A stretch of 36,473 bases of DNA from Haloimpatiens lingqiaonensis (lineage in GTDB: Bacteria; Bacillota; Clostridia; Clostridiales; Clostridiaceae). Where the stretch lies: the NCBI RefSeq assembly GCF_901447495.1, contig NZ_CABDWS010000030.1:1-36473 (forward strand). Reading direction: 5' to 3'. Position 1 is the stretch's first letter. Each line of letters starts with the position of its first letter. Made by a program: the position numbers and the translations under genes. Positions 25,349-33,594 of this stretch are shown here, piece by piece. The notes under the pieces are model-generated. The model was given only the letters and a program-made list of their open reading frames with translations. It was not told the DNA's origin and ran no database searches.

Positions 25349-26460
25349 AGTCAATAATAAAAAAAGTACTAATACTGTTTGCGGATATTAGTATGACAGC
25401 TTTGTTGTTGCTTGGTGTTTATGTTGGAAATTATCTAATGCCACAGAAAGGAATCAAGGCAGCTACTTCATCTATTCAGAGTAGTCAGAGCACCAAGGAT
25501 ACAAATGCAGCACAGGAAACAGAATCGTCGTCAGAAGAATCAATAGAAGAATCCGTAATGGTTCAGCAACCACACATGACAGATACCGGTTTACAGACAA
25601 CTGCAGTAATTAAAGATTCTACAGATTGGCATACCAAATTTGCAGAACATTTTACAGCATCGGTGGAATCTACGGATTCGTCCTATTCTAGCCCGAATTT
25701 ATCCATTCAGATTACAAAAGGTAGTTATGATAGTGGTGTACTTGATTATTCTGAAAATGGAAAGCATAAGAAGTATGGAACGAAAGTAGCCTATACGATT
25801 GCAGATATTTATGTTGGAGATATTACCTGTTTACAGACAGCATTTGCAAAGGATATGTATGGAAATGGGTACAGTGAAAAATTAAGTGATATGTCAATGC
25901 GATTAGGCTCTATATTGGCAGTAAATGGAGATTCTTATAATAATAACCGTCATCAGGATAATGGTACGATTATTCGAAATGGTGTGATTTATAGAAGTCA
26001 AAAAACAGACATGGAAACTTGCGTACTTAATTGGGATGGAACAATGCAGATTTATTCACCAGAGGAACTGGATGCAAAGGTTTTGATCGATAATGGAGCC
26101 TATCAAAGCTGGATATTTGGACCAAGTCTACTTGATGATAATGGAAAAGCAAAAACTGATTTTATGACTTGGGACTATATTAGACAGTCTCATCCTAGAA
26201 CTGCAATTGGTTATTATGAACCTGGACATTATTGTTTATTAGTAGTGGATGGAAGAGAAGTGGATTATTCCAGAGGAATGTTTTTGGAAGAGGAAGCAGC
26301 CATATTTGAACAGCTTGGATGTAAGCTGGCATACAATCTTGATGGTGGGCATTGTTCTTTTATGACGATGCAGGATCAGGTGGTGAGTCATCCTTATAAA
26401 GCAGAGCATGAGATTCCGGATGGAATTTTTATTATGGATCAGATATCAAGTTTTCAGTAA
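25345..26460 (+). CDS. Exported phosphodiester glycosidase (NAGPA domain)
   Basis: 371 residues. A signal anchor (~8-30) precedes a Ser/Thr/Glu-rich linker (~40-100) and a NAGPA-type domain. Family motifs: LAVNGDSYNN, IFGPSLLDDNG, HPRTAIGYYE and YNLDGGHCSFM. NAGPA removes terminal N-acetylglucosamine from phosphodiesters; bacterial members are tied to exopolysaccharide or wall-glycan turnover. Its ATGA overlap with the GT2-GtrA gene suggests it acts on the glycan that system makes. The outside location fits with a flipped Und-P-sugar product. Confidence 0.85.
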   Translation: MKSIIKKVLILFADISMTALLLLGVYVGNYLMPQKGIKAATSSIQSSQSTKDTNAAQETESSSEESIEESVMVQQPHMTDTGLQTTAVIKDSTDWHTKFAEHFTASVESTDSSYSSPNLSIQITKGSYDSGVLDYSENGKHKKYGTKVAYTIADIYVGDITCLQTAFAKDMYGNGYSEKLSDMSMRLGSILAVNGDSYNNNRHQDNGTIIRNGVIYRSQKTDMETCVLNWDGTMQIYSPEELDAKVLIDNGAYQSWIFGPSLLDDNGKAKTDFMTWDYIRQSHPRTAIGYYEPGHYCLLVVDGREVDYSRGMFLEEEAAIFEQLGCKLAYNLDGGHCSFMTMQDQVVSHPYKAEHEIPDGIFIMDQISSFQ

Positions 26461-26488
26461 AACATAAGTGAGATAGGAGGCTAAGGAT

Positions 26489-26698
26489 ATGAAGCTAATT
26501 CGATTGATAAAAGGTTTGTTTGTACATATATGTATTATTTGTAGTTTAGCACTTATTGTTGTGCATATTTTAGACTGGTATAACCCTTTTATGGATTTTG
26601 CAGGGCATACCGTGATTGTTCAATATACTTTGATTGTTTGTTCCCTTATTTTAGGAATGTCATACATTATGACAGATAAAAAGAAAAGGGTAAGATGA
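26489..26698 (+). CDS. Small two-helix membrane protein
   Basis: 69 residues with two membrane segments (~8-28 and ~40-60) and a basic end (TDKKKRVR). SD GATAGGAGG. It sits inside the operon between the glycosidase and the phospholipase-like gene. No family is recognised; a small subunit or adaptor of the envelope machinery is a guess only. Confidence 0.7.
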   Translation: MKLIRLIKGLFVHICIICSLALIVVHILDWYNPFMDFAGHTVIVQYTLIVCSLILGMSYIMTDKKKRVR

Positions 26699-26726
26699 TA
26701 GATGTTTGATGAAAGAAGGTTACATA

Positions 26727-27305
26727 ATGAAAACGAAAGATCATGAGGAACTTAGTCGTTACTTAATGGAGCAATTTGAATATCCAATAAAAAAGAATCT
26801 GATTCATGCACTTATTTTAGGTAGCATAGAGCCAGATTATAACCCCATCACCTATTTACGTGGAAGCATGAAGCTACAGAAGCTTCGTGGACATAATTTT
26901 GAAAATGCGCACACTTGTATCGAGAAACTGATTCGCAAATTAGATACTCAAAGTATGAGTGAAGTGAAGCGTTGTTATCTCTTGGGAAAACTAATACATT
27001 ATGTAGCAGATGCATTTACATTTCCGCATAATAAGGCATTTAACGGAAGTCTATCAGAGCATTGTGCCTATGAAAAAGAACTTCATTTTTATATGAAAAC
27101 CATGTTAAACAGAGATTCTTTTTGTTGGGGACAGGCTTTTCCAGAAGAAAATCTAATGGAACAGATAGATCTAATACATGGAAGATACTTGGAGGAACAA
27201 CAGACGTATGTTGCCGATTGCTATTATATTTTGAATGCGGTAACGCTTGTATTCGGATACTTTTCCGAAGAATATGCAGATTGCTGGAATGAACAAATTG
27301 CGTAA
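26727..27305 (+). CDS. Zinc-dependent phospholipase C-like protein
   Basis: About 192 residues of the Zn-PLC/S1-P1 nuclease fold. Conserved motifs: GSIEPDYN, RGHNFENAH, GKLIHYVADAFTFPHN and LSEHCAYEKELHFY; these provide the His/Asp metal ligands. No signal peptide is seen, so it probably acts inside the cell. ATG 26727 was chosen for the AAGAAGG SD seven bases before it. Known members cleave phospholipid head groups; a role in supplying or recycling diacylglycerol for glycolipid synthesis is inference. Confidence 0.8.
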   Translation: MKTKDHEELSRYLMEQFEYPIKKNLIHALILGSIEPDYNPITYLRGSMKLQKLRGHNFENAHTCIEKLIRKLDTQSMSEVKRCYLLGKLIHYVADAFTFPHNKAFNGSLSEHCAYEKELHFYMKTMLNRDSFCWGQAFPEENLMEQIDLIHGRYLEEQQTYVADCYYILNAVTLVFGYFSEEYADCWNEQIA

Positions 27306-27324
27306 TTAATTTTTTACGATTTGT

Positions 27325-27378
27325 TTTATGAATTGTTTATAGTTTTGTTTGGGATTTCTTAGAAGAGAACGATATGAT
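27325..27378 (+). promoter_or_regulatory. Regulon promoter 4 (PepSY gene)
   Basis: TTTATGA at 27325, TTTATAG at 27336, CTTAGAA at 27358 (+33), -10 TATGAT at 27373 (+48). TTTCTTAGAA (27355-27364) is a 9/10 complement of TTCCAAGAAA (27386-27395), beside an AAGGAGG that no start codon uses. Confidence 0.75.
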
Positions 27379-27457
27379 GAATTTATTCCAAGAAAGGAGG
27401 GCAAGGCAATTAGCAATTGGAAATAAAGCTGTTAAAAAATGAAAGGAGTCATACGAA

Positions 27458-27940
27458 ATGGAGAATAACAAATTGAAAAAAGCAGTAAGAGTTTTTGGAA
27501 CATGTATGTTAGGAGCAATGCTTACTTTCCCTACAGTTGCCTTTGCATCAAGTGCACAGACACCGACGTCAACGGAGGCAATTGCAGATACAACGAAAGA
27601 AGATACAGATTTGGATCAGACAGAATTGGAGCAGGAAGATAACGAAAACGATTCAAATGAGCCTGAAGAAAAAGATAGTGCAAAAGAGGCAGAAGAAAAT
27701 GCAGCACTGGCAGCCCAGGCAACCATTACGGAAGAAGATGCAATTACAATTGTAAAAAAAGAAAACAGCTTATCTGTGGATGCTACAGTGACCGCCAAAG
27801 GACTGGAAAGCGAGAATGGAACAGTTGTATACGAATTAACTTATTTGGATAATGCAGGAACAGAAATGGAAGTTAAAGTAGATGCAAATTCAGGGATAAT
27901 TTATACAGAGGCTGATGATAATGCCGAGTATGAAGAGTAA
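27458..27940 (+). CDS. Exported PepSY-domain protein
   Basis: 160 residues. A signal peptide (basic start, hydrophobic core, cut near VAFA-SS at ~31) leads to a very acidic linker (~40-85, TKEDTDLDQTELEQEDNEND). A PepSY domain (~90-155) has TITEEDAITIVKKEN and VDANSGIIYTEAD. PepSY domains often act as small inhibitors or adaptors outside the cell. A single gene with its own regulon promoter, it may feed back on a sensor kinase, but this is inference. Confidence 0.82.
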   Translation: MENNKLKKAVRVFGTCMLGAMLTFPTVAFASSAQTPTSTEAIADTTKEDTDLDQTELEQEDNENDSNEPEEKDSAKEAEENAALAAQATITEEDAITIVKKENSLSVDATVTAKGLESENGTVVYELTYLDNAGTEMEVKVDANSGIIYTEADDNAEYEE

Positions 27941-27953
27941 GAAATGAATATTG

Positions 27954-28007
27954 TTTAGAAAGTGTTTAGAAAATACCTTCTGGTTGTTTAGCTGTATTTC
28001 GTATAGT
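27954..28007 (+). promoter_or_regulatory. Regulon promoter 5, cut off from the glycolipid operon by an IS
   Basis: TTTAGAA at 27954 and 27965, TTTAGCT at 27987 (+33), -10 TATAGT at 28002 (+48). AAAATACCTTCTG (27970-27982) pairs with CAGGAGGTATTTT (29839-29851) over 13 bp (one G.U), the SD of the GT4 gene now on the far side of the IS. Confidence 0.8.
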
Positions 28008-28014
28008 GAGTACA

Positions 28015-28022
28015 GTAAGCAG
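28015..28022. repeat. Target duplication GTAAGCAG (left copy)
   Basis: GTAAGCAG is repeated exactly at 29830-29837. The 8-base length is typical of IS6-family insertion. Confidence 0.85.
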
Positions 28023-29829
28023 GATAGTGTAAAGTGAAATATGAAAAAGTTAAGCTTAAAAATGTTTTGCCCGAAGGGCGCAGAATAATAAAATACTTTG
28101 TGATTTGAAGATGAAATAACGAATTTTAGGCATGACAAAAAATCCTTTTGAGTGAAGGAAAATTTTTGATATTAGTAATCTCTACATGGAGTTATTCACG
28201 TAGTGGCTAATAAATATCCCATATTTACTTTACAACTAAATTAAGCAGAATTTTCAGCTTGCATCTTTAATATTGTTTGTTGACCAAGGTAAATAAGTAA
28301 TTGCCACTTAGCAGGCATATTGCCCGCATTAGTTAAAATGTCTATCTCGTTTAGTGGCTTCCAGTAGTTATAAGGATGAGGACGTAGAAAGTTATAATAG
28401 GCAACCCAAAGGGAAACGCCATAAAGTGCACCATTTTCACTTCCATAACCGCAGGTAACGCGATAAGAAGACTTGAAGGTGCGGTTAAGCCGTTCTACTA
28501 CTTGCTTTACCCAACGAAATTCGGTGGATACAGCATCATCATTGGTGAGTCCGATAACTTGAGTAACGTCAAAGTCCCATCCATTAATGAGTTTACACTG
28601 CTGACTTGCAAGAGGATAGGCACTATAGCCGTCTGCAATGAATTTTAAGGCTTTATTAGGGAAGTTTTTAAACTTCTCAAAAGCCATACGCATAGCGAGG
28701 ATACATGGACCTACAGCACGAGTATCAGATACTTGGTAGCCTAAGATAGACTTCTTACAGGCATCCATGATAATCCAAACGTAATGCTTTATACCTTTTA
28801 CCTTGATATAGGTTTCATCAGCTGAAAGAATATTAGATGGTTTGTAGTCAAAGGTGTCAACAAAAGGCTTTATAACTGCGGCAGCAGTCATAGCATAATT
28901 AGCAACCATTGTATGTGAAATCTTTATGCCGTGTACTTCTTCCAAGGCATGTGCTGTCTGCCTAGTAGATAGCTTAAGATTAACGTGATAAGTAAGGCAA
29001 AGCCCCATAATGTGGGCATTGAACTTCTTATACTTAAAGTTAATTGCTCTAGAAGGAAGTTCATGTAAATCCATTTTAAAGAAATCTATGGTGAACTCAC
29101 GATAGATGTAGTGGAGCTTGTACTTGTGCTTATCATCACTACTTAAGTCTTTAGGCAGTTTGTCTAAGTTCTTGCGGTAGTAGGAACACTTAGGATTAAC
29201 ACATTTATGTATTCTAAAATGCTTACGATCTTTCTTTGGAGAAAGAGTTTGTCCGCAATAAGGGCAACTAAATACTATAGGTTTAGTAGTGTGGTTACTT
29301 TCATTAAAGTTTTGACCACAAACCTTGCACTGGTATTGACCTCTAGAGCCATTATTATCATAGATATACTGGTGAGGGGCACCGCATTTAGGGCATAGGA
29401 TATTTTCAGGGATGGACTTCCCATTACGTCTCTGAACAGGTTTGGTTAGCTTATTATATTTATGTTTATAGTAAGCTAAAAGAAGTTGATAGTCTACCTT
29501 TTCAAAACGAACAATTTTAGGTAGCTTATCCACTTTAAACTTTTGATATTCGGGACTATGTGAATCCTCAAAAGCCCACTGCTTAAGAGGAATGTATTTA
29601 CAAATAAACATAAGTAATTGATAAATTATTTTTAAAAGATATTGATTATATGAAATTAAATAAGTTATAATTGAATCCATAGCAATGACATCCTTTCATG
29701 TTATTTTTGGTTTTAGCGATTCAATTATAGCATAAAAAGGGGGTCATTGTTTTTTTATTTAAAAAACTCTGTAACCCTTGATATATAAAGGTAAAAATTA
29801 ATAAGTAGTGTAAAAAACTTTACACTATC
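28023..29829 (-). mobile_element. IS6-like insertion sequence, complete, 1,807 bp
   Basis: The ends are exact inverted repeats (GATAGTGTAAAGT / ACTTTACACTATC, 13 bp) flanked by the 8-bp duplication GTAAGCAG. It holds one transposase gene on the minus strand. It is about twice the length of classic IS6 elements because the transposase has an added zinc-ribbon N-terminus. A possible outward promoter (TTGATA at 29778, ATAAGT at 29801, 17-base spacing) points toward the GT4 gene. Confidence 0.88.
28241..29680 (-). CDS. DDE transposase with N-terminal zinc ribbons (IS6/IS240-like)
   Basis: 479 residues. Two Cys4 zinc ribbons (CPKCGAPH...CKVCGQNF and CPYCGQTL...CVNPKCSYYR, ~95-175) precede a helix-turn-helix-like region (~245-280) and a DDE catalytic core. 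The core is seen in LSADETYIKVKGIKHYVWII, GYQVSDTRAVG, FIADGYSAYP and the late Glu region RWVKQVVERLNRTFK. It cuts and joins the IS ends. SD AAAGGATG is on the minus strand. The frame is intact, so the element may still be active. Confidence 0.88.
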   Translation of the reverse strand: MDSIITYLISYNQYLLKIIYQLLMFICKYIPLKQWAFEDSHSPEYQKFKVDKLPKIVRFEKVDYQLLLAYYKHKYNKLTKPVQRRNGKSIPENILCPKCGAPHQYIYDNNGSRGQYQCKVCGQNFNESNHTTKPIVFSCPYCGQTLSPKKDRKHFRIHKCVNPKCSYYRKNLDKLPKDLSSDDKHKYKLHYIYREFTIDFFKMDLHELPSRAINFKYKKFNAHIMGLCLTYHVNLKLSTRQTAHALEEVHGIKISHTMVANYAMTAAAVIKPFVDTFDYKPSNILSADETYIKVKGIKHYVWIIMDACKKSILGYQVSDTRAVGPCILAMRMAFEKFKNFPNKALKFIADGYSAYPLASQQCKLINGWDFDVTQVIGLTNDDAVSTEFRWVKQVVERLNRTFKSSYRVTCGYGSENGALYGVSLWVAYYNFLRPHPYNYWKPLNEIDILTNAGNMPAKWQLLIYLGQQTILKMQAENSA

Positions 29830-29837
29830 GTAAGCAG
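29830..29837. repeat. Target duplication GTAAGCAG (right copy)
   Basis: Pairs with 28015-28022. Removing the IS and one copy restores promoter 5 directly to the GT4 ribosome binding site. Confidence 0.85.
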
Positions 29838-29852
29838 GCAGGAGGTATTTTT

Positions 29853-31055
29853 ATGAGAATTGGTCTTTTTACAGATACATATTATCCAGAAATCAACGGA
29901 GTTGCAAACTCTGTTTATCAGCTGAAAAAAGAACTGGAAGATAGAGGACATGAGGTCTTTGTTTTTACAGTCAGTAATCCAATTGTAAAGGAAAAAGAAA
30001 GTCACGTATATCGGATGAAAAGCGTTGCATGTCCACTGCTAAAAGAAAGAAGAATGAGTTATGCAGGTTTTCGACATTGGTTTCAGTTAATTGGAGATTT
30101 AAAGCTGCATGTAATTCATACACAGACAGAATTTACAGTAGGACATATTGGAAGAAAAGCTGCAAAAAAACTGCATATTCCGCTGATTCATACTTATCAC
30201 ACAATTTATGAAGACTACACGCATTATTTAAAAATCCCTGGAAACGAAAAGTTAAAGGGAATGGTACGAACCATAAGCCGAGTTTGCTGCGATCATGCAG
30301 ATGAGGTAATTGTTCCTACAGATAAAGTAAAAAAGCTGTTGATTACCTATGGAGTGAAAAAGCAAATACAAGTGCAGCCAACAGGTATTCAGCTTTCCAA
30401 GTTTAGTCTTGTAGACCTTGAAAAAGTACAGCAAATAAAAGCACAGTACAACATAGAAACGAACCATCATGTATTAGTTAGTATTGGACGGTTGTCTAAA
30501 GAAAAAAGCTTGAATGAAATTATTGAATTTATGAGCAAAGTCATAAAAACAGATGGGTTGGTAAGATTATTGATTGTAGGAGATGGACCAGAAAGAGAGC
30601 ATCTGGAAGAACAGGTAAGAGATAAAAATCTGGAAGCTTATGTTTATTTTACAGGAGAAGTGGACTGGAAAGAAATACAAAATTATTATGCAGTAGGCGA
30701 TGTTTTTACCTGTGCATCGACGAGTGAAACGCAAGGCCTTACCTATGCAGAAGCACTTGCATGTGGAAAACCGCTTTTAGTAAGAGAGGATGAATGCCTA
30801 AGTAGTTTTTTACAGTCTGGAACAAATGGTTATTTTTATAGAGATGAAACAGAATTTATAAATTGTTATCAAATACTATTTCAAAATGAACAATGTAGAA
30901 AAATGTCGTTTGATGCAATGGAAAGTGTAAATAAACTGTCTTCTAAAACTTTTGGAAAAAATATAGAGCAGATTTATTTTAGATTAACAAAGCAGGCGCA
31001 GATGCAGAGGAAAGGGGATGAATTGTATGAACAGATTCATTCAGTTGCAGGATAA
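29853..31055 (+). CDS. GT4 glycosyltransferase, monoglycosyldiacylglycerol synthase-like
   Basis: 400 residues, GT-B fold, GT4 family. The N-terminal MRIGLFTDTYYPEINGVANS and the donor-site EX7E region (SETQGLTYAEALACGKP, ~290-306) match lactic-acid-bacterial and pneumococcal synthases that add a hexose to diacylglycerol. Peripheral membrane location is expected from its basic surface. SD CAGGAGG. It overlaps the VTT gene by 29 bases. The usual promoter has been separated from it by the IS, so expression may be low or IS-driven. Confidence 0.85.
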   Translation: MRIGLFTDTYYPEINGVANSVYQLKKELEDRGHEVFVFTVSNPIVKEKESHVYRMKSVACPLLKERRMSYAGFRHWFQLIGDLKLHVIHTQTEFTVGHIGRKAAKKLHIPLIHTYHTIYEDYTHYLKIPGNEKLKGMVRTISRVCCDHADEVIVPTDKVKKLLITYGVKKQIQVQPTGIQLSKFSLVDLEKVQQIKAQYNIETNHHVLVSIGRLSKEKSLNEIIEFMSKVIKTDGLVRLLIVGDGPEREHLEEQVRDKNLEAYVYFTGEVDWKEIQNYYAVGDVFTCASTSETQGLTYAEALACGKPLLVREDECLSSFLQSGTNGYFYRDETEFINCYQILFQNEQCRKMSFDAMESVNKLSSKTFGKNIEQIYFRLTKQAQMQRKGDELYEQIHSVAG

Positions 31056-31629
31056 ATACAAAAAGGTCATATTACTGGTTTGTACACTTGTGGTTATCTT
31101 AGGTACCGTTATTGGATATCAGCAAGGAATATTTACAGATCAGACAAAAATGGAAGCGTTTTTATTATCCTGTGGAATTTTTGCCCCGCTCTTATTTGTA
31201 TTGATTCAGGCAGTGCAGGTAGTGATTCCTATATTACCAGGAGCGATTGGCTGCGTGTACGGAGTAATTTTTTGGGGAGCAGTAAAAGGTTTTCTTTTAA
31301 ATTATATAGGAATATGCATTGGCTCTATATGGGCATTTTTGATTGCAAGACATTTTGGGCAGGAGTTTGTGCTTCAGATTACAGGAAGCAAATTTTTTGA
31401 GAAATATAGTAAATATCTGGTAAAAGAGAATCGGTTTGAAAAAATATTTGCAATTCTTATATTTTTGCCAGTAGCACCGGATGATTTTCTGTGCTATTTG
31501 GCAGGAATCAGTAAAATTCCATTGAAGCGTTTTACACTAATCATATTACTAGGCAAACCACTTGCCATTTTGCTATACAGTATGGGACTGAATCAGTTAT
31601 TTCAGAGTATGTTGGCACTTATAGCATAA
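31027..31629 (+). CDS. VTT/DedA-family membrane protein
   Basis: About 200 residues with five or six membrane segments. The VTT core has PILPGAIGCVYGVIFWG, GSIWAFLIARHFG and LIFLPVAPDDFLCYLAG. DedA/VTT proteins move lipids across membranes; some recycle undecaprenyl phosphate. ATG 31027 was preferred over 31018 because AGGAAAGGGG ends nine bases before it. Position between two glycolipid synthases suggests flipping of glycolipid or carrier lipid. Confidence 0.82.
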   Translation: MNRFIQLQDKYKKVILLVCTLVVILGTVIGYQQGIFTDQTKMEAFLLSCGIFAPLLFVLIQAVQVVIPILPGAIGCVYGVIFWGAVKGFLLNYIGICIGSIWAFLIARHFGQEFVLQITGSKFFEKYSKYLVKENRFEKIFAILIFLPVAPDDFLCYLAGISKIPLKRFTLIILLGKPLAILLYSMGLNQLFQSMLALIA

Positions 31630-31642
31630 GGAGGGAAAAATA

Positions 31643-32644
31643 TTGAAGGTTTACTTATATTCAGGAATGCAAAAAATGATTGAAAAGAGCGGTGTTGGTA
31701 GGGCTATTTATCATCAGCAGTTTGCAGCCAAGCAAAATAAAATCGGTCTGGCAAAAGGCTTGGAAGATGCAGAAATTGTACATATCAATACCGTGTTTCC
31801 AAAATCACTATGGCTGGCAATGAAAGCAAAAAAGAAAGGAATTCCAGTCATCTATCATGCACATTCTACCAGAGAAGATTTCCGTAATTCATATATAGGT
31901 TCAAACTTGTTTGCACCTATATTTGGTAAATGGATCAAGCACTGCTACAACACTGGGACAATGATTGTAACGCCTACTGAGTATTCGAAAAGGTTGTTAT
32001 TGTCATACGGAATTAACAAGCAGATTGAGGCAGTATCAAATGGTGTGGATCTTGTATTCTATGACAAAAAAAACATTGATCCTATGTCATTTCGGAAAAA
32101 ATATGGGTACAGTGCAGAACAAAAAGTCATTATGTCTGTGGGGCTGACCATTGATCGAAAAGGTGTGTCTGATTTTGTGGAACTGGCAAGAAGGATGCCA
32201 GAATATCAATTTATCTGGTTTGGAGAATCCAATTTGAATACAGTACCCATGAAAACAAGAAGAGCTGTTAGAACGAAGTTACCTAATTTAAGATTTGCAG
32301 GATATGCAAAACCCAGAGCACTTCGAGATGCGTATGGAAGCTGTGATTTATTTCTATTTCCATCGAAGGAAGAAACAGAGGGAATTGTGGTACTGGAAGC
32401 ACTGGCAATGAAAATCCCAGTTCTATTAAGGAAGATACCTGTATATGATGACTGGCTACAAGAAAACAGGGATGTCTATAAGGCAGATAACATAGATGAT
32501 TTTGAAAGTAAGACAAAGAAAATAGTAGAACAGGAATGCATGGATCTAACAGAAGCAGGATATCAAGTAGTAGAAGAGCGCAGTATTGAAAAGGTTGGAA
32601 TGAGATTAGGAGATATCTATAAAAACTGTTTAGAAAATATTTAG
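31643..32644 (+). CDS. GT4 glycosyltransferase, diglycosyldiacylglycerol synthase-like
   Basis: 333 residues from a TTG start set by AAGGAGGG. The start MKVYLYSGMQKMIEKSGVGR and the EX7E region EETEGIVVLEALAMKIP resemble CpoA-type enzymes that add the second sugar to monoglycosyl-diacylglycerol. Pneumococcal CpoA works beside a partner like the 29853 product, and mutations there alter beta-lactam and membrane stress tolerance. So this operon likely makes a diglycosyl glycolipid. The last codons contain the first boxes of promoter 6. Confidence 0.85.
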   Translation: MKVYLYSGMQKMIEKSGVGRAIYHQQFAAKQNKIGLAKGLEDAEIVHINTVFPKSLWLAMKAKKKGIPVIYHAHSTREDFRNSYIGSNLFAPIFGKWIKHCYNTGTMIVTPTEYSKRLLLSYGINKQIEAVSNGVDLVFYDKKNIDPMSFRKKYGYSAEQKVIMSVGLTIDRKGVSDFVELARRMPEYQFIWFGESNLNTVPMKTRRAVRTKLPNLRFAGYAKPRALRDAYGSCDLFLFPSKEETEGIVVLEALAMKIPVLLRKIPVYDDWLQENRDVYKADNIDDFESKTKKIVEQECMDLTEAGYQVVEERSIEKVGMRLGDIYKNCLENI

Positions 32645-32682
32645 AAGTTTTTATCTGCGAGTTTAGGTTTCACAGATATAGT
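32629..32682 (+). promoter_or_regulatory. Regulon promoter 6 (DUF368 operon)
   Basis: TTTAGAA at 32629 and 32640, TTTAGGT at 32662 (+33), -10 TATAGT at 32677 (+48). Boxes 1 and 2 lie over the stop codon of the preceding gene. TTTTATCT (32649-32656) complements AGATAAAA (32703-32710) at the start codon, a weaker arm than in promoters 1, 3 and 5. Confidence 0.8.
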
Positions 32683-32709
32683 TATTCAAAAATGGAGGTC
32701 AGAGATAAA

Positions 32710-33594
32710 ATGATAAGACAATTTATAAACGGTGTCTGTATGGCAATGGCAGATAGTGTTCCAGGGGTGTCGGGCGGAACAATCGCTTTTATCCTTGGAT
32801 TTTATGATAAGTTTATCGGCAGCATTAATGATTTGATTTATGAAAAAGGAGATAAGAGAAAGCAAGCTTTCCTGTTTTTGATAAAATTGGGAGTTGGATG
32901 GGTATTTGGAATGATAGCGGCAGTGCTTGTACTTTCCTCAGCATTTGAGTCTCAAATTTATTTTGTAAGTTCTCTTTTTATGGGATTTATTATAGCTTCA
33001 ATTCCGCTTGTGTTGAAACAGGAAAAAGAATCATTTATTGGTCATTACGGAAATGTTGTAGCCGCAGTTATCGGAGCGGCGGTTGTGTGTCTGATTACAA
33101 TGCTTAATCAAAGCAGTTTCATGACAGGAATACAGCTTGATTCCTTAAGTATTCCATTAGCTATCTATATTTTTATTGCAGGAATGATTGCAATTTCAGC
33201 TATGTTTTTACCAGGAATATCTGGTTCCACATTGCTGTTGATTTTTGGATTATATATGCCAGTCATTACCGGAATCAAAGAGTTTCTCCATTTGAATCTG
33301 TCTGTTTTTCCAGGATTATGTATCTTTGGACTTGGTGTGATTGCAGGAGCGCTTAGTGTTGTTAAGGGGATTAAAATCTGTCTGGATCGGTTTCGTTCCA
33401 AAACAATGTACATGATTCTTGGGCTAATGATTGGTTCATTATATGCAATCATGATGGGACCAACAACACTGGATGTACCAAAGGATGCACTATCATTTCA
33501 TAATTTTAGTTTTATTGCATTTATTATTGGAATTGCAATTGTTGCAGGCTTACAGTTCATGGGAAAGAAAAAGGAGGTAGCATTCAATGAATAA
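32710..33594 (+). CDS. DUF368 membrane protein (PopT-like polyprenyl-phosphate transporter)
   Basis: About 294 residues with eight or more membrane segments. Family motifs are repeated: DSVPGVSGGTIAFILGFYD near the start and FLPGISGSTLLLIFGLY in the second half, two reentrant P-G-x-S-G repeats. Members such as PopT return undecaprenyl phosphate to the inner leaflet. ATG 32710 was taken with SD GGAGG 11 bases upstream. With the PAP2 and GT2-GtrA proteins it completes an Und-P use and recycling set. It overlaps the next gene by eight bases. Confidence 0.88.
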   Translation: MIRQFINGVCMAMADSVPGVSGGTIAFILGFYDKFIGSINDLIYEKGDKRKQAFLFLIKLGVGWVFGMIAAVLVLSSAFESQIYFVSSLFMGFIIASIPLVLKQEKESFIGHYGNVVAAVIGAAVVCLITMLNQSSFMTGIQLDSLSIPLAIYIFIAGMIAISAMFLPGISGSTLLLIFGLYMPVITGIKEFLHLNLSVFPGLCIFGLGVIAGALSVVKGIKICLDRFRSKTMYMILGLMIGSLYAIMMGPTTLDVPKDALSFHNFSFIAFIIGIAIVAGLQFMGKKKEVAFNE

